Source: Parasediminibacterium sp046546515
GTDB taxonomy: Bacteria > Bacteroidota > Bacteroidia > Chitinophagales > Chitinophagaceae
Assembly: GCF_046546515.1 (NCBI RefSeq)
Contig: NZ_JBKHKJ010000026.1
Coordinates: 12,675-76,674, forward strand
Length of the DNA stretch: 64,000 nt
Reading direction: 5' to 3'
The notes under the pieces are model-generated. The model was given only the letters and a program-made list of their open reading frames with translations, was not told where the DNA came from and searched no databases. Shown here one piece after another: positions 1 to 8,800 of this stretch. A program made the translations under genes and the position numbers. Numbering within the stretch: the stretch's first letter is position 1; each line of letters opens with the position of its first letter.

Positions 1-262
1 TGTAAACATGGTTTGGCTGCACTTTAATGTCATCCGTAATTTCAAGCACGGGCAGTTTGGTAGCCTTTTGCAACAAGCTGGGCAACATGCTTTCGTGCGT
101 GGGGTCCAAGTGCTGCACCAGCACGTAGGCTATGCCAGAATTTTCGGGTATGGCTTTCAGCAATTTTTTAAAGGCCTCAAGCCCACCTGCAGATGCGCCT
201 ATGCCCACCACCGGAAAAAGGTTGGCTGATTTTATTTTTGCGCCATCTTTGGCTTCTTTCAT
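1..262 (-). CDS. CheB-type protein-glutamate methylesterase, N-terminal part (cut by window edge)
   Basis: The 87 visible residues begin at an ATG (complement of 260-262) and run off the left edge. They contain the CheB methylesterase nucleophile motif GIGASAGGLEA (Ser near residue 24) and QHLDP with the catalytic His near residue 51. This spacing is what the family shows between its Ser and His; the third catalytic residue, an Asp, lies outside the window. CheB removes methyl groups from chemoreceptors. Because the protein starts directly with the esterase domain, without a receiver, it may be a stand-alone CheB or the start of a long CheB-CheR-PAS fusion; the visible part cannot decide. The start lies 11 bp past the stop of the upstream response regulator on the same strand, so the two are probably co-transcribed. 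Confidence 0.85.
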   Translation of the reverse strand, partial: MKEAKDGAKIKSANLFPVVGIGASAGGLEAFKKLLKAIPENSGIAYVLVQHLDPTHESMLPSLLQKATKLPVLEITDDIKVQPNHVY

Positions 263-273
263 GGGTGGATGTA

Positions 274-729
274 TTATGTGCCTGTAAGTAAAAAGTTATC
301 TTTTGAAGGTGGTGGAATATGCTCTTCCGCTATCAATGTAAGTGCTTGCTGCAGCACTTTTTTTAATTGCGTAAAGTCAATCGGCTTTCGGATATAGTAT
401 TGGGCACCGCTTTTAAAAAGGAAGTCGCCCTGTTTTTGCTCGAAAGAAGTAGATAAAATAATAACGGGGAGGGATTTTAATTTTTCGTTTGCCTTTATTT
501 CCAGTAAACATTCAATGCCGTTTTTGCGGGGCATATTCAGGTCTAGGAAAAGGGCATGAGGCAGTACTGTTGTTTGCTTTGCAAGCAAGCGCATCAGTTG
601 CTCCCCATCATTTACGATGGAAACGTGTACTTCAAAAGGGAAAATTAATCCATCTAATGCGTCTTTGAAAATAAGGCAATCGTCCTGGTCGTCATCAGCA
701 AGCAGGAGGTTAAAATGTTGTAGGCTCAT
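274..729 (-). CDS. single-domain response regulator (CheY-like)
   Basis: This 151-residue protein is a receiver domain with no output domain. Visible motifs are the acidic pair at residues 12-13 (LADDDQDD), the phosphoacceptor Asp63 in FLDLNMP, the Ser/Thr switch near 93-94 (ILSTS) and the conserved Lys115 in IRKP. The long loop between helix 1 and strand 2 is typical of the Rcp1-like receivers common in Bacteroidota. The next gene on this strand, 11 bp downstream, encodes a CheB methylesterase domain, so the regulator probably belongs to a chemosensory-like or phytochrome-like phosphorelay. No dedicated kinase is adjacent; the six-PAS kinase at 15733-19428 is a possible but unproven partner. 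The ATG is followed by a standard hydrophobic strand, so the start is secure. Confidence 0.9.
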   Translation of the reverse strand: MSLQHFNLLLADDDQDDCLIFKDALDGLIFPFEVHVSIVNDGEQLMRLLAKQTTVLPHALFLDLNMPRKNGIECLLEIKANEKLKSLPVIILSTSFEQKQGDFLFKSGAQYYIRKPIDFTQLKKVLQQALTLIAEEHIPPPSKDNFLLTGT

Positions 730-865
730 TGCATGGTGACGTTAAAAGATTCACAGATGGGTGATGCACTAACCTGTTATAACATAGTTGCCCCTACCAA
801 CAATGGCTAAATATTATATGTGCGGTATAGTAAACATAGTTCTTTATATTAGTATTGAAGGTTTT

Positions 866-1152
866 ATTGTGGGTGCAGGGCAAACGCATCAAAATGCTTT
901 TTGCTCGAATCTTCGAGTTTGACACCAGTCCTGGCATAAGCCGCCTTATTTTATCCGGTTTTGGCACAGCCAAAATTGAAAAAAATGCGTAGCATATTTT
1001 TTTCAAAGGATAAAATAGAGTGGCGTTGCCTGGACGAAGCCCGCCGGCTATGAGGCAAAAGGACTAAAAAGTGGCATTTTTGAATTAAATCCGGGTTAAA
1101 TAGGCGATTAGGCCTAAAATAAATTTTGATGCGTTTGCCCTGATTGTGGGTG
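866..1152. mobile_element. MITE-like element, copy 1, with 10-bp target duplications
   Basis: The element is 876-1142 (267 bp). It begins CAGGGCAAACGCATCAAAAT and ends with the exact inverted complement of those 20 bases. It is flanked by perfect 10-bp direct repeats ATTGTGGGTG at 866-875 and 1143-1152, which look like a target-site duplication. The interior has no plausible gene and contains nested inverted repeats around an AT-rich hairpin (about 940-1020). A second copy in the opposite orientation lies at 13963-14253. Ten-base duplications fall within the range of IS4/IS231-type DDE transposases, but no transposase is in the window, so the mobilising family is inference. The short ORFs across this element are accidental. 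Confidence 0.88.
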
Positions 1153-1210
1153 CATTTCAAGTCATCACTAATTTTCTTGTCTTACAATACCTAAACCGCC
1201 CCCTACACCC

Positions 1211-1247
1211 AACCTCACCCCAGCCCTCTCCAAAGGGAGGTGGAGAA
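1211..1247. repeat. CCTCACCCC...CTCTCC dispersed GC-rich repeat
   Basis: A GC-rich block reading CCTCACCCCAGCCCTCTCC followed by AAAGGGAGG. Related blocks occur inside MITE copy 2 (about 14059-14099), between actC and actD (31532-31563, opposite strand) and, more weakly, at 53131-53154. The short inverted repeat in its second half can form a hairpin. It is a dispersed intergenic repeat and not coding. Confidence 0.7.
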
Positions 1248-1346
1248 GGAAACAGGGGAAATTGAAGACCTAAGCGAAGATTTTAAATGGGTTATTTTCC
1301 TTCTTTTTCCGTGATTTATTTTTTTTGCTACTTCTATTTTTTTCTA

Positions 1347-1512
1347 TAACTCATTGATATTCAGTTGTTTATGTTTTTTTTAGCCTCTTTTTTTATGATA
1401 ATTTAAGTAAATTTTATAATAATTTATTGATAATGGAATAATAGTTTTACTATAATGGAATGATAATTTATTGATAAGAAACTGAAAAGATTTTGGTAGT
1501 GGATTATCATTT
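1347..1512 (-). repeat. 11-bp-phased array with IHF-like core, module A1
   Basis: Positions 1392-1512 divide exactly into eleven 11-bp units (for example TATTGATAATG, GAATAATAGTT, TATTGATAAGA). Read on the minus strand, the array is followed after 32 bp by TATCAATGAGTTA (1347-1359), an exact match to the IHF consensus WATCARNNNNTTR. The same arrangement, with an equally long 121-bp array and the same 32-bp gap, recurs at 13620-13785. No coding potential is seen. A role in DNA bending or nucleoid organisation is inference. Confidence 0.8.
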
Positions 1513-1613
1513 TCCTAAGCCAACTAACATCCGATGCGAGAGGCAAGGCCAAGATGCCTTAGTTGCTCCTTTACTGTAAAATTCGCATAGATAGGTATAT
1601 AGCCCAAAAATAA

Positions 1614-1672
1614 AATCCTATATGGGGGAAATATGCCCCCATGAGCATCCCAAATTTCCCCCATATAGGATT
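1614..1672. repeat. palindromic hairpin repeat H1
   Basis: A perfect 19-bp stem is formed by AATCCTATATGGGGGAAAT (1614-1632) and its complement at 1654-1672. The loop contains the short G/C-rich word ATGCCCCCATG. A near-identical copy is at 13885-13941 and a rearranged copy at 53205-53263. In all three places it sits next to an 11-bp-phased array, on the array side away from the core. Confidence 0.85.
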
Positions 1673-1751
1673 GTCCTTTTGCACGGGTCCCAAAGCAATC
1701 CCAACTTTGTAGTATATGGCTCTTGTTTTTCTTGGTTCAATCGCTGTATTC

Positions 1752-2055
1752 AAAACCTCCGAGGTAGGCTGTACAGAATTAACGGGGTATTTGAGTACAG
1801 TTTTGGGTTCTCTTTATATTTGAATTATTGCGTTTAAAGCACCCCATCCCCGTCATTTCGACGATAGGAGAAATCTAACCGGATGTAGTAGCGACTGATT
1901 TTTATGAAGGATTTAGCCTTATAAAACAATAGAAACGCTATTTGCGATTAGATTTCTCGTGCCTCGAAATGACGACGATGCAGAAAGCGAATGAATAGCT
2001 TAAAAATGTACGAAGTGTTTAGAGCCTATTCTGAACAGCCTACCTCCGAGGTTTT
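1752..2055. mobile_element. 304-bp element with 27-bp inverted ends
   Basis: The left end (1752-1778) starts AAAACCTCCGAGGTAGGCTG. The right end (2029-2055) is its inverted complement with two mismatches over 27 bp. Inside, 1851-1877 and 1948-1974 form a second inverted repeat beginning CGTCATTTCGA, a short dispersed word I recognise from Bacteroidota intergenic DNA. There is no credible ORF and no clear target duplication. It separates hairpin H1 and array A1 from array A3 and so appears to interrupt an older composite repeat. Confidence 0.7.
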
Positions 2056-2143
2056 TTGTGGTTAGCCTAAACTTAGCTCTCTACCCCGTGGGGCTTATTT
2101 TTAACATACAAAAAAAACATTATTATGAACAACATCCGCACTC

Positions 2144-2291
2144 AAAAAACACCTAGAAATCACTCACTTTTCCTCGGAAATCACTCACAAATCACTCACA
2201 AATCACTCATAAATCACTCACAAAACACTCACAAAACACTCACAAAACACGCATCTAAAAAAACGTAAAAGCACTGTATTTCAATGAGTTA
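2144..2291 (+). repeat. 11-bp-phased array with IHF-like core, module A3
   Basis: Units of the type AAATCACTCAC and AAAACACTCAC repeat with an 11-bp period across about 2157-2254; one unit is 10 bp and the left edge is irregular. The array is followed after 24 bp by TTTCAATGAGTTA (2279-2291), one mismatch from the IHF consensus. The A-runs are spaced about one helical turn apart, which predicts curved DNA. It is the mirror partner of the array at 1392-1512 and closely resembles the module at 53431-53577. Confidence 0.8.
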
Positions 2292-2673
2292 TGATGCAGG
2301 AACACCTAAAAATTAAATTCAGGGCGCCAAAAGCCAGCCAAAACAAGGTAGCAATGCCCCTTATAATGGGTGATAAAAGGTTTCGCTTTGCCCCATCAAG
2401 GTTGCAAGTAATGCTAATAGGCTGGCGCTCACCAGCACCTCGCTCAAAGCAGCATTGTGCAGGATAGTTCGCCAAATCAAACTGCGTAATCTTGTACCCT
2501 AGCCGGGAATGTTTTTCGGCTGCATTATTGATATGCTTGCATAAGGTTTGCTTGGGATGGTTGCTTCAACTCAAATGAAAATGTTTTTGCTTTAGCCCAT
2601 AACAATAAATCTACGAGCAACACAGCAATAATGTGTTACTGGATTGCTATTACCATAAAATACGAACGCCTGT
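2292..2673. other. gene-free stretch between module A3 and the porP-like gene
   Basis: The first part (about 2310-2360, around AAATTCAGGGC and GGTAGCAATGCC) resembles 53600-53650, the segment after the related module at 53431. The remainder shows no gene, clear hairpin or strong TAnnTTTG promoter that I can support. It presumably contains the promoter of the gene at 2674. Confidence 0.4.
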
Positions 2674-3678
2674 ATGAAAAAAATCGCCTTTTGTTTTTTG
2701 ATGATGGTTTGCCTAGTGCCGTTGCAACGTGCATACTCACAGGTAGACCCCCATTTTTCTGAATACTACGTGTACCCCTCGTGGCTGAACCCTGCTTTAA
2801 CAGGGGCTATTGATGGCGACTACCGTGTTTCAGCCATCTACCGCAACCAATGGAGCGGCATAGCCAATGGTTTTTCTACCATAGGCTTGGCTGGCGAAGC
2901 CGTTACCAACAAAAACATAAACATTGGGGGCAGCATTTTACAGCAAACTGCTGGCGATGGCGGCTATACCTACCTTACGGGTAATGTGTCTCTCGCTTAC
3001 ACAGGCATCAAGTTTGGCAGCCAAGGCTACCAACGCATTGCAGTGGGGATGCAGGGTGGCATTGTGCAGCGCAAAATAAACCCTTCAAAACTACAATTTG
3101 GCGACCAAGTTAATTTAACCAATGGCAGCTTCGATGGCGGCACGATGGAAGCATTTCCCAAAACATCCGCTACTGTTTTTGATGCTGGCGCAGGTGCGGT
3201 TTATTTTGACGCAGACCCTGCTAAAAAAGCAAATATTTACCTAGGCTTTTCGGCCTTCCATATTACCCAGCCCAAAGACCCCTTGCTTTCTAGCAGTACT
3301 GGCGAGAAACTGCCTTTGCGCTACACGGTACATGGGGGGGTAAAACTTACATTGTCAGAAGTGCTAAGCCTTACGCCCAATTTGTTGTATTTGAAGCAAG
3401 GCAGTGCCGAGGAAAAAATGGTCGGTGCCTATGCGCAGTTAAAAGCAACCGAAGCAACTGAACTATTGCTAGGTGTAAACTACCGGGTTAAAGATGCTAT
3501 TTCGCCGTTTCTGGGTTTGTATTACAATAGCCTTGTGTTTGGGTTTAGCTACGACATCAACAATTCAGACCTTGGCAAAGCCGTGAGCGGTACCAACAGT
3601 TTCGAGTTCTCCCTTTCTTACACCGGACATAAATCGAAAAAATATTCGAGCGAGCATTTTGTATGCCCGAGGTTGTAA
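2674..3678 (+). CDS. PorP/SprF family type IX secretion outer-membrane protein
   Basis: A 334-residue protein with a signal peptide (hydrophobic core about 5-20, probable cleavage after AYS) followed by the family start QVDPHFSEYYVYPSWLNPALTGA and IYRNQWSGI. These are hallmarks of the PorP/SprF barrel family. Length and the alternating, aromatic-rich strands fit an outer-membrane beta-barrel. In Flavobacterium SprF is needed for secretion of the adhesin SprB, and paralogues of this family are encoded beside proteins with type B sorting domains. The 1469-residue protein two genes downstream carries such a domain, so this gene is probably its dedicated partner (inference). The downstream OmpA gene starts 55 bp later and is probably in the same operon. 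Confidence 0.93.
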   Translation: MKKIAFCFLMMVCLVPLQRAYSQVDPHFSEYYVYPSWLNPALTGAIDGDYRVSAIYRNQWSGIANGFSTIGLAGEAVTNKNINIGGSILQQTAGDGGYTYLTGNVSLAYTGIKFGSQGYQRIAVGMQGGIVQRKINPSKLQFGDQVNLTNGSFDGGTMEAFPKTSATVFDAGAGAVYFDADPAKKANIYLGFSAFHITQPKDPLLSSSTGEKLPLRYTVHGGVKLTLSEVLSLTPNLLYLKQGSAEEKMVGAYAQLKATEATELLLGVNYRVKDAISPFLGLYYNSLVFGFSYDINNSDLGKAVSGTNSFEFSLSYTGHKSKKYSSEHFVCPRL

Positions 3679-3733
3679 CCTGCAAGGTAGCTTTTACTTA
3701 ACCATTATTTATTGAGCCTACATCCCCTATATT

Positions 3734-5776
3734 ATGCAAACTTTTTTCTTATACGCTTCCCGTTTTTATAAACCAACCTTGTTCGCCCTTGCCCTTAGTT
3801 GTTGCGTGATGGCAAAGGCACAGTTTACCTACGATTATAAAAAGAACGCAGATAATTTTTATGCCAAGAAAGATTATTTTTCTGCCGCCACTTATTACGA
3901 AAAATACCTAGAAGGCAAGAAAGATGCCGCAGGCTTCGACCCTTACCAAGTAACGAAAGCAAGCACTGCAAAGCCAGCCAAGGCAAAGCCGGGCAGCTAT
4001 GATCAGGTTGTTTACCGCATTGCGGATAGTTATTTTAAGATAAATGATTTTGCCAAAGCAGAAAAAAGGTATGCCGAGGCTGTAAACTTCGACAAAACAC
4101 TTTATCCTGACACAAAACTAAACTATGGCATTTCGTTGCGTGCCGATGGCAAGTATGCCGAGGCTCAAAAGCAGTTTGAAAGCTATTTGCAAGAACATAC
4201 TCCAAGCGATGCCACTACCGAGCTGGCCAAAAAAGAACTGGCCAACTGCAAGTTTATACAAGGGCACCAAAAGCGTAAAGACGCTGCCTTATATACCGTT
4301 CAGAAACTCGGTAGTACCTACAACCCACAAGGGGCCAACTATGCACCATCTGGCTATGGCAGTACTTTTGTATTTACTTCCACAAGGCCAGACAGTGCAT
4401 TGCTGAAAAATAAAAAGAAAAGCCCATACGTCAATAATATATATCAGTTACCAGCAGGTAGCAGTTTAGAAAAAACAACTATTGCACTACCTGAAAATGC
4501 TGAACAAGGGGTAAGTTCCTTTACTGCCGATGGCAACCAGGTTTTCTTTACCCGCTGGGTAAAAAAAGACGGGAAGAATATGGCCGCCATTTACACCAGC
4601 CATAAAAAAGATGGCAAGTGGGACGAGCCTGTAAAACTAGGCACAAGCGTGAACGAAGAAGGCTACAGCTCGCAGCAGCCAAATGTTTCGGCAGATGGAA
4701 AAACACTTTTGTTTGCTTCTGACAAACCGGGTGGCTATGGCAAGTTCGACCTTTGGTATGCACCGCTTGATGCAAGCGCACAGGCTGGCAAAGCCACTAA
4801 CCTTGGCAGCAGCATCAACACGGCAGCAGACGATGAAGCACCTTTTTACCACCAGCCATCTGGCACACTGGTATATGCTACCAATGGCAAGGTAGGCATG
4901 GGCGGCTTTGACCTTTTTGAAAGCAAAGGGAATATCGGGGCTGCTTGGGTAGAGCCAAAAAACCTAGGGTCTCCCATTAACTCGGTAAAAGACGATATTT
5001 ATTTTTACAATACTGGAACTGGCAAATTATTGAAGAATGCCTTTTTAAGCTCAGACAGGTCATCTGCCTGCTGCCTTGAATTGTTTTCTGCCGACAAGCT
5101 ATACAGGAAATATGTTTCGGGCGTAGTAACGGACTGCCAAACAAATTTACCTATTGAGGGTGCAGTGATAAGTGCCAAGGACAATGCTACCAGTAAAGTA
5201 GTACTTGCATCGCAGCAAAGCAGCGACCAGGGCAAGTACCTTTTTGAAAGTGGGTTGAGCCAAGCCATAAAAATACAGGCAGCAAAAGATGGGTACAACA
5301 GTGCAGAAATAACAGCAACACAACCTTCGGATGATATGGACACGCTTGCCAATATTGGTATATGCCTTGTGAAAATAATTATAGACACCCCTAAGCCGGA
5401 AATAGTAAAAGCCGAGCCTAAAAGAACAGAAGTTGGTCCGTTTGGGTTTGACGAGGCTAAGCTGAGGGATAAGGGAATGTTTGTAACACTGGATAGCCTG
5501 ACTGGGTTGCTGAAAAGGGAGCCGCACCTAGCCATAGAAATTGGTGGTTATACCGATGAAATAGGTACTGTGGAATACAATGTGAAGCTAGGTGAGGCAA
5601 GGGCAAAAGCCTGTATGGAATACATGGTGCAGAAAGGGATTGAAGCAAGCCGCCTGACGATTAAAGGTTATGGTAAATGCTGCCCTATAGTGCCTGAAAC
5701 AACAGCAGATGGAAAAGACAACCCAGAAGCACGAAAAGTAAACAGAAGGGTAGAATTTAAAATATCTTATTTATAG
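3734..5776 (+). CDS. PorE-like TPR/PD40/CRD/OmpA periplasmic protein
   Basis: A 680-residue exported protein. After a signal peptide ending near MAKAQ, TPR repeats cover about 33-170 (FYAKKDYFSAATYYEKYLEG is one). WD40-like PD40 beta-propeller repeats cover about 190-440 (motifs such as LLFASDKPGGYGKFDLWY). A carboxypeptidase-regulatory-like beta-sandwich is at about 450-540, and an OmpA C-terminal peptidoglycan-binding domain at about 560-680 (GGYTDEIGTVEYN, then GYGKCCPIV). This order matches PorE, which links the type IX machinery to peptidoglycan in Porphyromonas. Whether it is the core PorE or a locus-specific paralogue cannot be told from sequence alone; its position between a PorP-like gene and a type B substrate favours a paralogue. 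A long antisense ORF in 5005-5535 is a shadow. Confidence 0.9.
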   Translation: MQTFFLYASRFYKPTLFALALSCCVMAKAQFTYDYKKNADNFYAKKDYFSAATYYEKYLEGKKDAAGFDPYQVTKASTAKPAKAKPGSYDQVVYRIADSYFKINDFAKAEKRYAEAVNFDKTLYPDTKLNYGISLRADGKYAEAQKQFESYLQEHTPSDATTELAKKELANCKFIQGHQKRKDAALYTVQKLGSTYNPQGANYAPSGYGSTFVFTSTRPDSALLKNKKKSPYVNNIYQLPAGSSLEKTTIALPENAEQGVSSFTADGNQVFFTRWVKKDGKNMAAIYTSHKKDGKWDEPVKLGTSVNEEGYSSQQPNVSADGKTLLFASDKPGGYGKFDLWYAPLDASAQAGKATNLGSSINTAADDEAPFYHQPSGTLVYATNGKVGMGGFDLFESKGNIGAAWVEPKNLGSPINSVKDDIYFYNTGTGKLLKNAFLSSDRSSACCLELFSADKLYRKYVSGVVTDCQTNLPIEGAVISAKDNATSKVVLASQQSSDQGKYLFESGLSQAIKIQAAKDGYNSAEITATQPSDDMDTLANIGICLVKIIIDTPKPEIVKAEPKRTEVGPFGFDEAKLRDKGMFVTLDSLTGLLKREPHLAIEIGGYTDEIGTVEYNVKLGEARAKACMEYMVQKGIEASRLTIKGYGKCCPIVPETTADGKDNPEARKVNRRVEFKISYL

Positions 5777-5795
5777 GTTGTTAAAAGGGCTTGTT

Positions 5796-5826
5796 GATTT
5801 GGTAACTTTCTAAAAGTTGCCAAATC
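5796..5826. repeat. GATTTGG hairpin, copy 1
   Basis: A near-perfect hairpin reading GATTTGGTAACTTT, a short loop, then AAAGTTGCCAAATC. It begins 20 bp after the stop of the PorE-like gene. The same hairpin word recurs at 10520-10550 and 62553-62583, with a degenerate copy near 53027-53051. There is no strong T-run on the plus strand, so it is better described as a dispersed hairpin than a classical terminator. Confidence 0.8.
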
Positions 5827-5874
5827 TCAAAAGGTCAAATCATTTAATTATTGGTATAATTATTTATATATATT

Positions 5875-8800
5875 ATGAAAAAAGTATTATCACAACGCTT
5901 GGCTGGAAAAACGGTAGCTGCATTAGTGCTAATGATAGCCGGTTTGTTTGCAACAAATACCATTTTGGCACAGTTTACTGCAACATGGGCCTTGACTGCT
6001 AATAAAACAGGTGTAAAAGCAGGGGTACAACAGGCTAATATAAACATTGGCCCCATGGTGCCTGGTGCTATGTTTGTTGCCAATGGCGGCCACAATACAG
6101 ATGGTTTTAAGTGCCAGTTGGTTTCCACGGCTGGCGATTGGCCTACTGATACTACTGTAGGGTACAATATTGATTTCCCAATATCCCCTGCTCCAAATAA
6201 TGACGCTATCTTAAATTCATTTGCTTTTTCAGCAAAAAAATCGAACAGCAGCGGCGAAAGCGTTTTTGCCCTAGCATACCAAGTTGACGGCAAAGGTTCG
6301 TGGATAATGTTTGGCACGTCGCAGCAAACCTTGGCTGGCACTACACCTATTTCATTCAACGGGTTGAACACTGCCCTTTTGAACGAGCATACTTATGTAG
6401 TGCGTTTATATATTTATGGCGACAATACCCCACCTAAAAACAACAGGACGGTATATGTAAAAAATGCCGTGTTTACAGGGGTTACCACCTCGCCGCCAGC
6501 AGTATCGCCAACAGTTACAACTGATAGTGTTGTTACTGCTTCCATTACCCAGTATGCCGCAAATGTTGCGGCAAGCGTAACCAGTGGCACAGGCATTATT
6601 GCTTATATCCAAAGGGGCGTATGCTTAAAGTCTGGTGCTACCCCAACAGTAACAGATACAAAAGTGGTAGATGCTACTAACGGCACTAGTTACACAGTTT
6701 CTTTTACTGGACTTGCGTCTGGCATAAATTATACAGTTAGGGCTTATGCTATCACGCCCCTAGATACCATATATGGAAAAGCAATTATTTTCAATGCGTT
6801 GCCACCAACGCTGCCTGTTCTTGCAACACCAGTTATCAACCCAACAAGCCCAACAAAGGCAAATACTACTAGTTCCATTACAGATAGTGGTGCAGCTAAC
6901 ATAACAGAAAAAGGCATTTGCTGGAAAGCAGGGGCTACGCCATTCACCAGTGATTTTACTTATATAAATGGTGCAAGTGCCACTAGCCCATACACCAGCT
7001 TCTTAACTGGGCTTACGCCAAGCACCACCTATCATGTAAGGGCTTATGCAAAAAACTCAGTTGGCACAGGGTATAGCAGCGATGTTGTTTTTACCACTGC
7101 CCCTCCAATAGCTTCTATCACGGCTACGCCGCTGAACATTGATTTTGGCAATGTGGTTATCAATACCATTTCTGGCGAAAAATCTTTTACAGTAGCTGCT
7201 AGTGCGCTAACACCCGCTTCAGATTCTATCCATGTATCTGTGCCAGCAGGTTATGAAATATCTACTACCAGCGGTGGTGGTTTTGGGCCTTCTGTAGCGT
7301 TTAAATATTCAGGGGGAGCATTGCCAGCCACCCTGGTTTATATCCGTTTCAGGCCAACTGTATTCGGTACTCAAAATTTTACAGTTACCTTATCAGGTGG
7401 CGGGGCAACTGTTGTAGGTATTGACAACCTAAATGTTACAGGTACTTCGGTACAGTCTCCAGATGTTGCTTCTAACCAAGGTGTAGATTTTTGGACTGGT
7501 TATGGGTACTTACAGGAAATGTCAGACGTTTCGGGCAATCGCACTTCCATGTCAGTTTATGTAGCCGCTGGCGACCAAGATGCCGTGGTGCAGGTGGATA
7601 TACCGGGCGTGCCTTCATTTGCTCCGCAGATAGTATCGGTACCTGCACATACCGTGCAAGAAATTACAGGTTTCCCTCAAGGTGATGGTAAAAACAATGC
7701 TGCTCACTTGCCCGATAGCCGTCTTTATTATACTGGCATCACTGGCAGGGCTGTGCATATTCAAAGCACCAATGGTGTGCCAGTATCTGCTTGGACCTAT
7801 ACTGCTGCCAAAGACAATACAGCAGCAGGTTGCATGAACTTCCCAACTAATACTTGGAATTCTGCTTATACCGTGCAGGCATTTGGTGGTTTTTCCAACC
7901 AACCCCTTCCTAATTCTTTCTTCTTTGTGATTGCTAAAAGCAACAATACGCAAATAACTATCACCCCTACGGCAGATATTGCAGATTCATCCACAGCCAC
8001 GATTTTTAAAGATAACAACGCTGGGTCGGTAAAATATCCCAAAAATATACCTTTCAACATCACTTTGGATAGTGGGCAGGTATTCAATGCCATGAGCGTG
8101 CTAACTGGTACTGGCAAGGGCATAGGTGCTGGCAATGCATTTAGTGGCGACCTTTCTGGCACAACAGTTAAAACAAGTTGTGATAAAAAAATTGCGGTAT
8201 TTGGCGGCAATGGCAGGTGCTTGGTAGATACATCAACTACCTACCCACAAACAACAGACCCAAGCAACAATAGTGGTTCCGACAATATGATGCAGCAAAT
8301 GTTCCCTACGGTGGCTTGGGGCAAAGAATACTTGACTGTGCCTACAAAAACAATGGAGTTTAATTATTTCAGGATTTATGTACAGGATCCTAAAACGGTG
8401 GTTAAAGTGAACGGCACTGCTCTAGACCCTGCGACACTTGTAAACAACCTTTACTACCAAATGTCTGGTAACCAGTATTATGATATTTCGGGCAGCAAAG
8501 CAATTAATGTAGCCCAGTTTATAGTAGAAGGAGCCATATCAGCCGATGTAAATGCTGGCGGTGCGCCTGCCATTGGCAACAACGGCAAAGGCGACCCTGA
8601 AATGATAGTGCTTAGCCCTATCCAACAAGCAATTAGCAATGTTACGGTGCTTTCGCCAAGGTTTAAAAACGGTGCAAGTGGCGGTAATTACATCAATGTT
8701 ATCATTAAGAAAGAAGGCGTAAAAAGCTTTAAAATATTTTCAGACATAAACAAAGTGAACTTGGCCGATACGGCTGGTGCAACATTAAGGACTTCATTCG

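Noticed and set aside
794..1160. Two overlapping minus-strand ORFs of about 70 codons
   Set aside because: They lie mostly within MITE copy 1 and the matching region of copy 2 does not preserve the frames.
1347..1359. The IHF-like core taken alone as evidence for IHF binding
   Set aside because: The degenerate consensus is expected a few times by chance in 64 kb; only its fixed position beside each array is used as evidence.
1571..1837. ORFs on both strands across hairpin H1
   Set aside because: Both are read through a palindromic repeat; no family, start signal or conservation in the second copy supports them.
2144..2254. Tandem short repeats resembling a CRISPR array (also at 42844-42953 and 53431-53540)
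   Set aside because: Units are 11 bp with no spacers, and no cas genes are present. They are phased tandem repeats.
5005..5535. 176-codon antisense ORF in the PorE-like gene
   Set aside because: It is an opposite-strand shadow of a well-supported coding sequence with clear domains.
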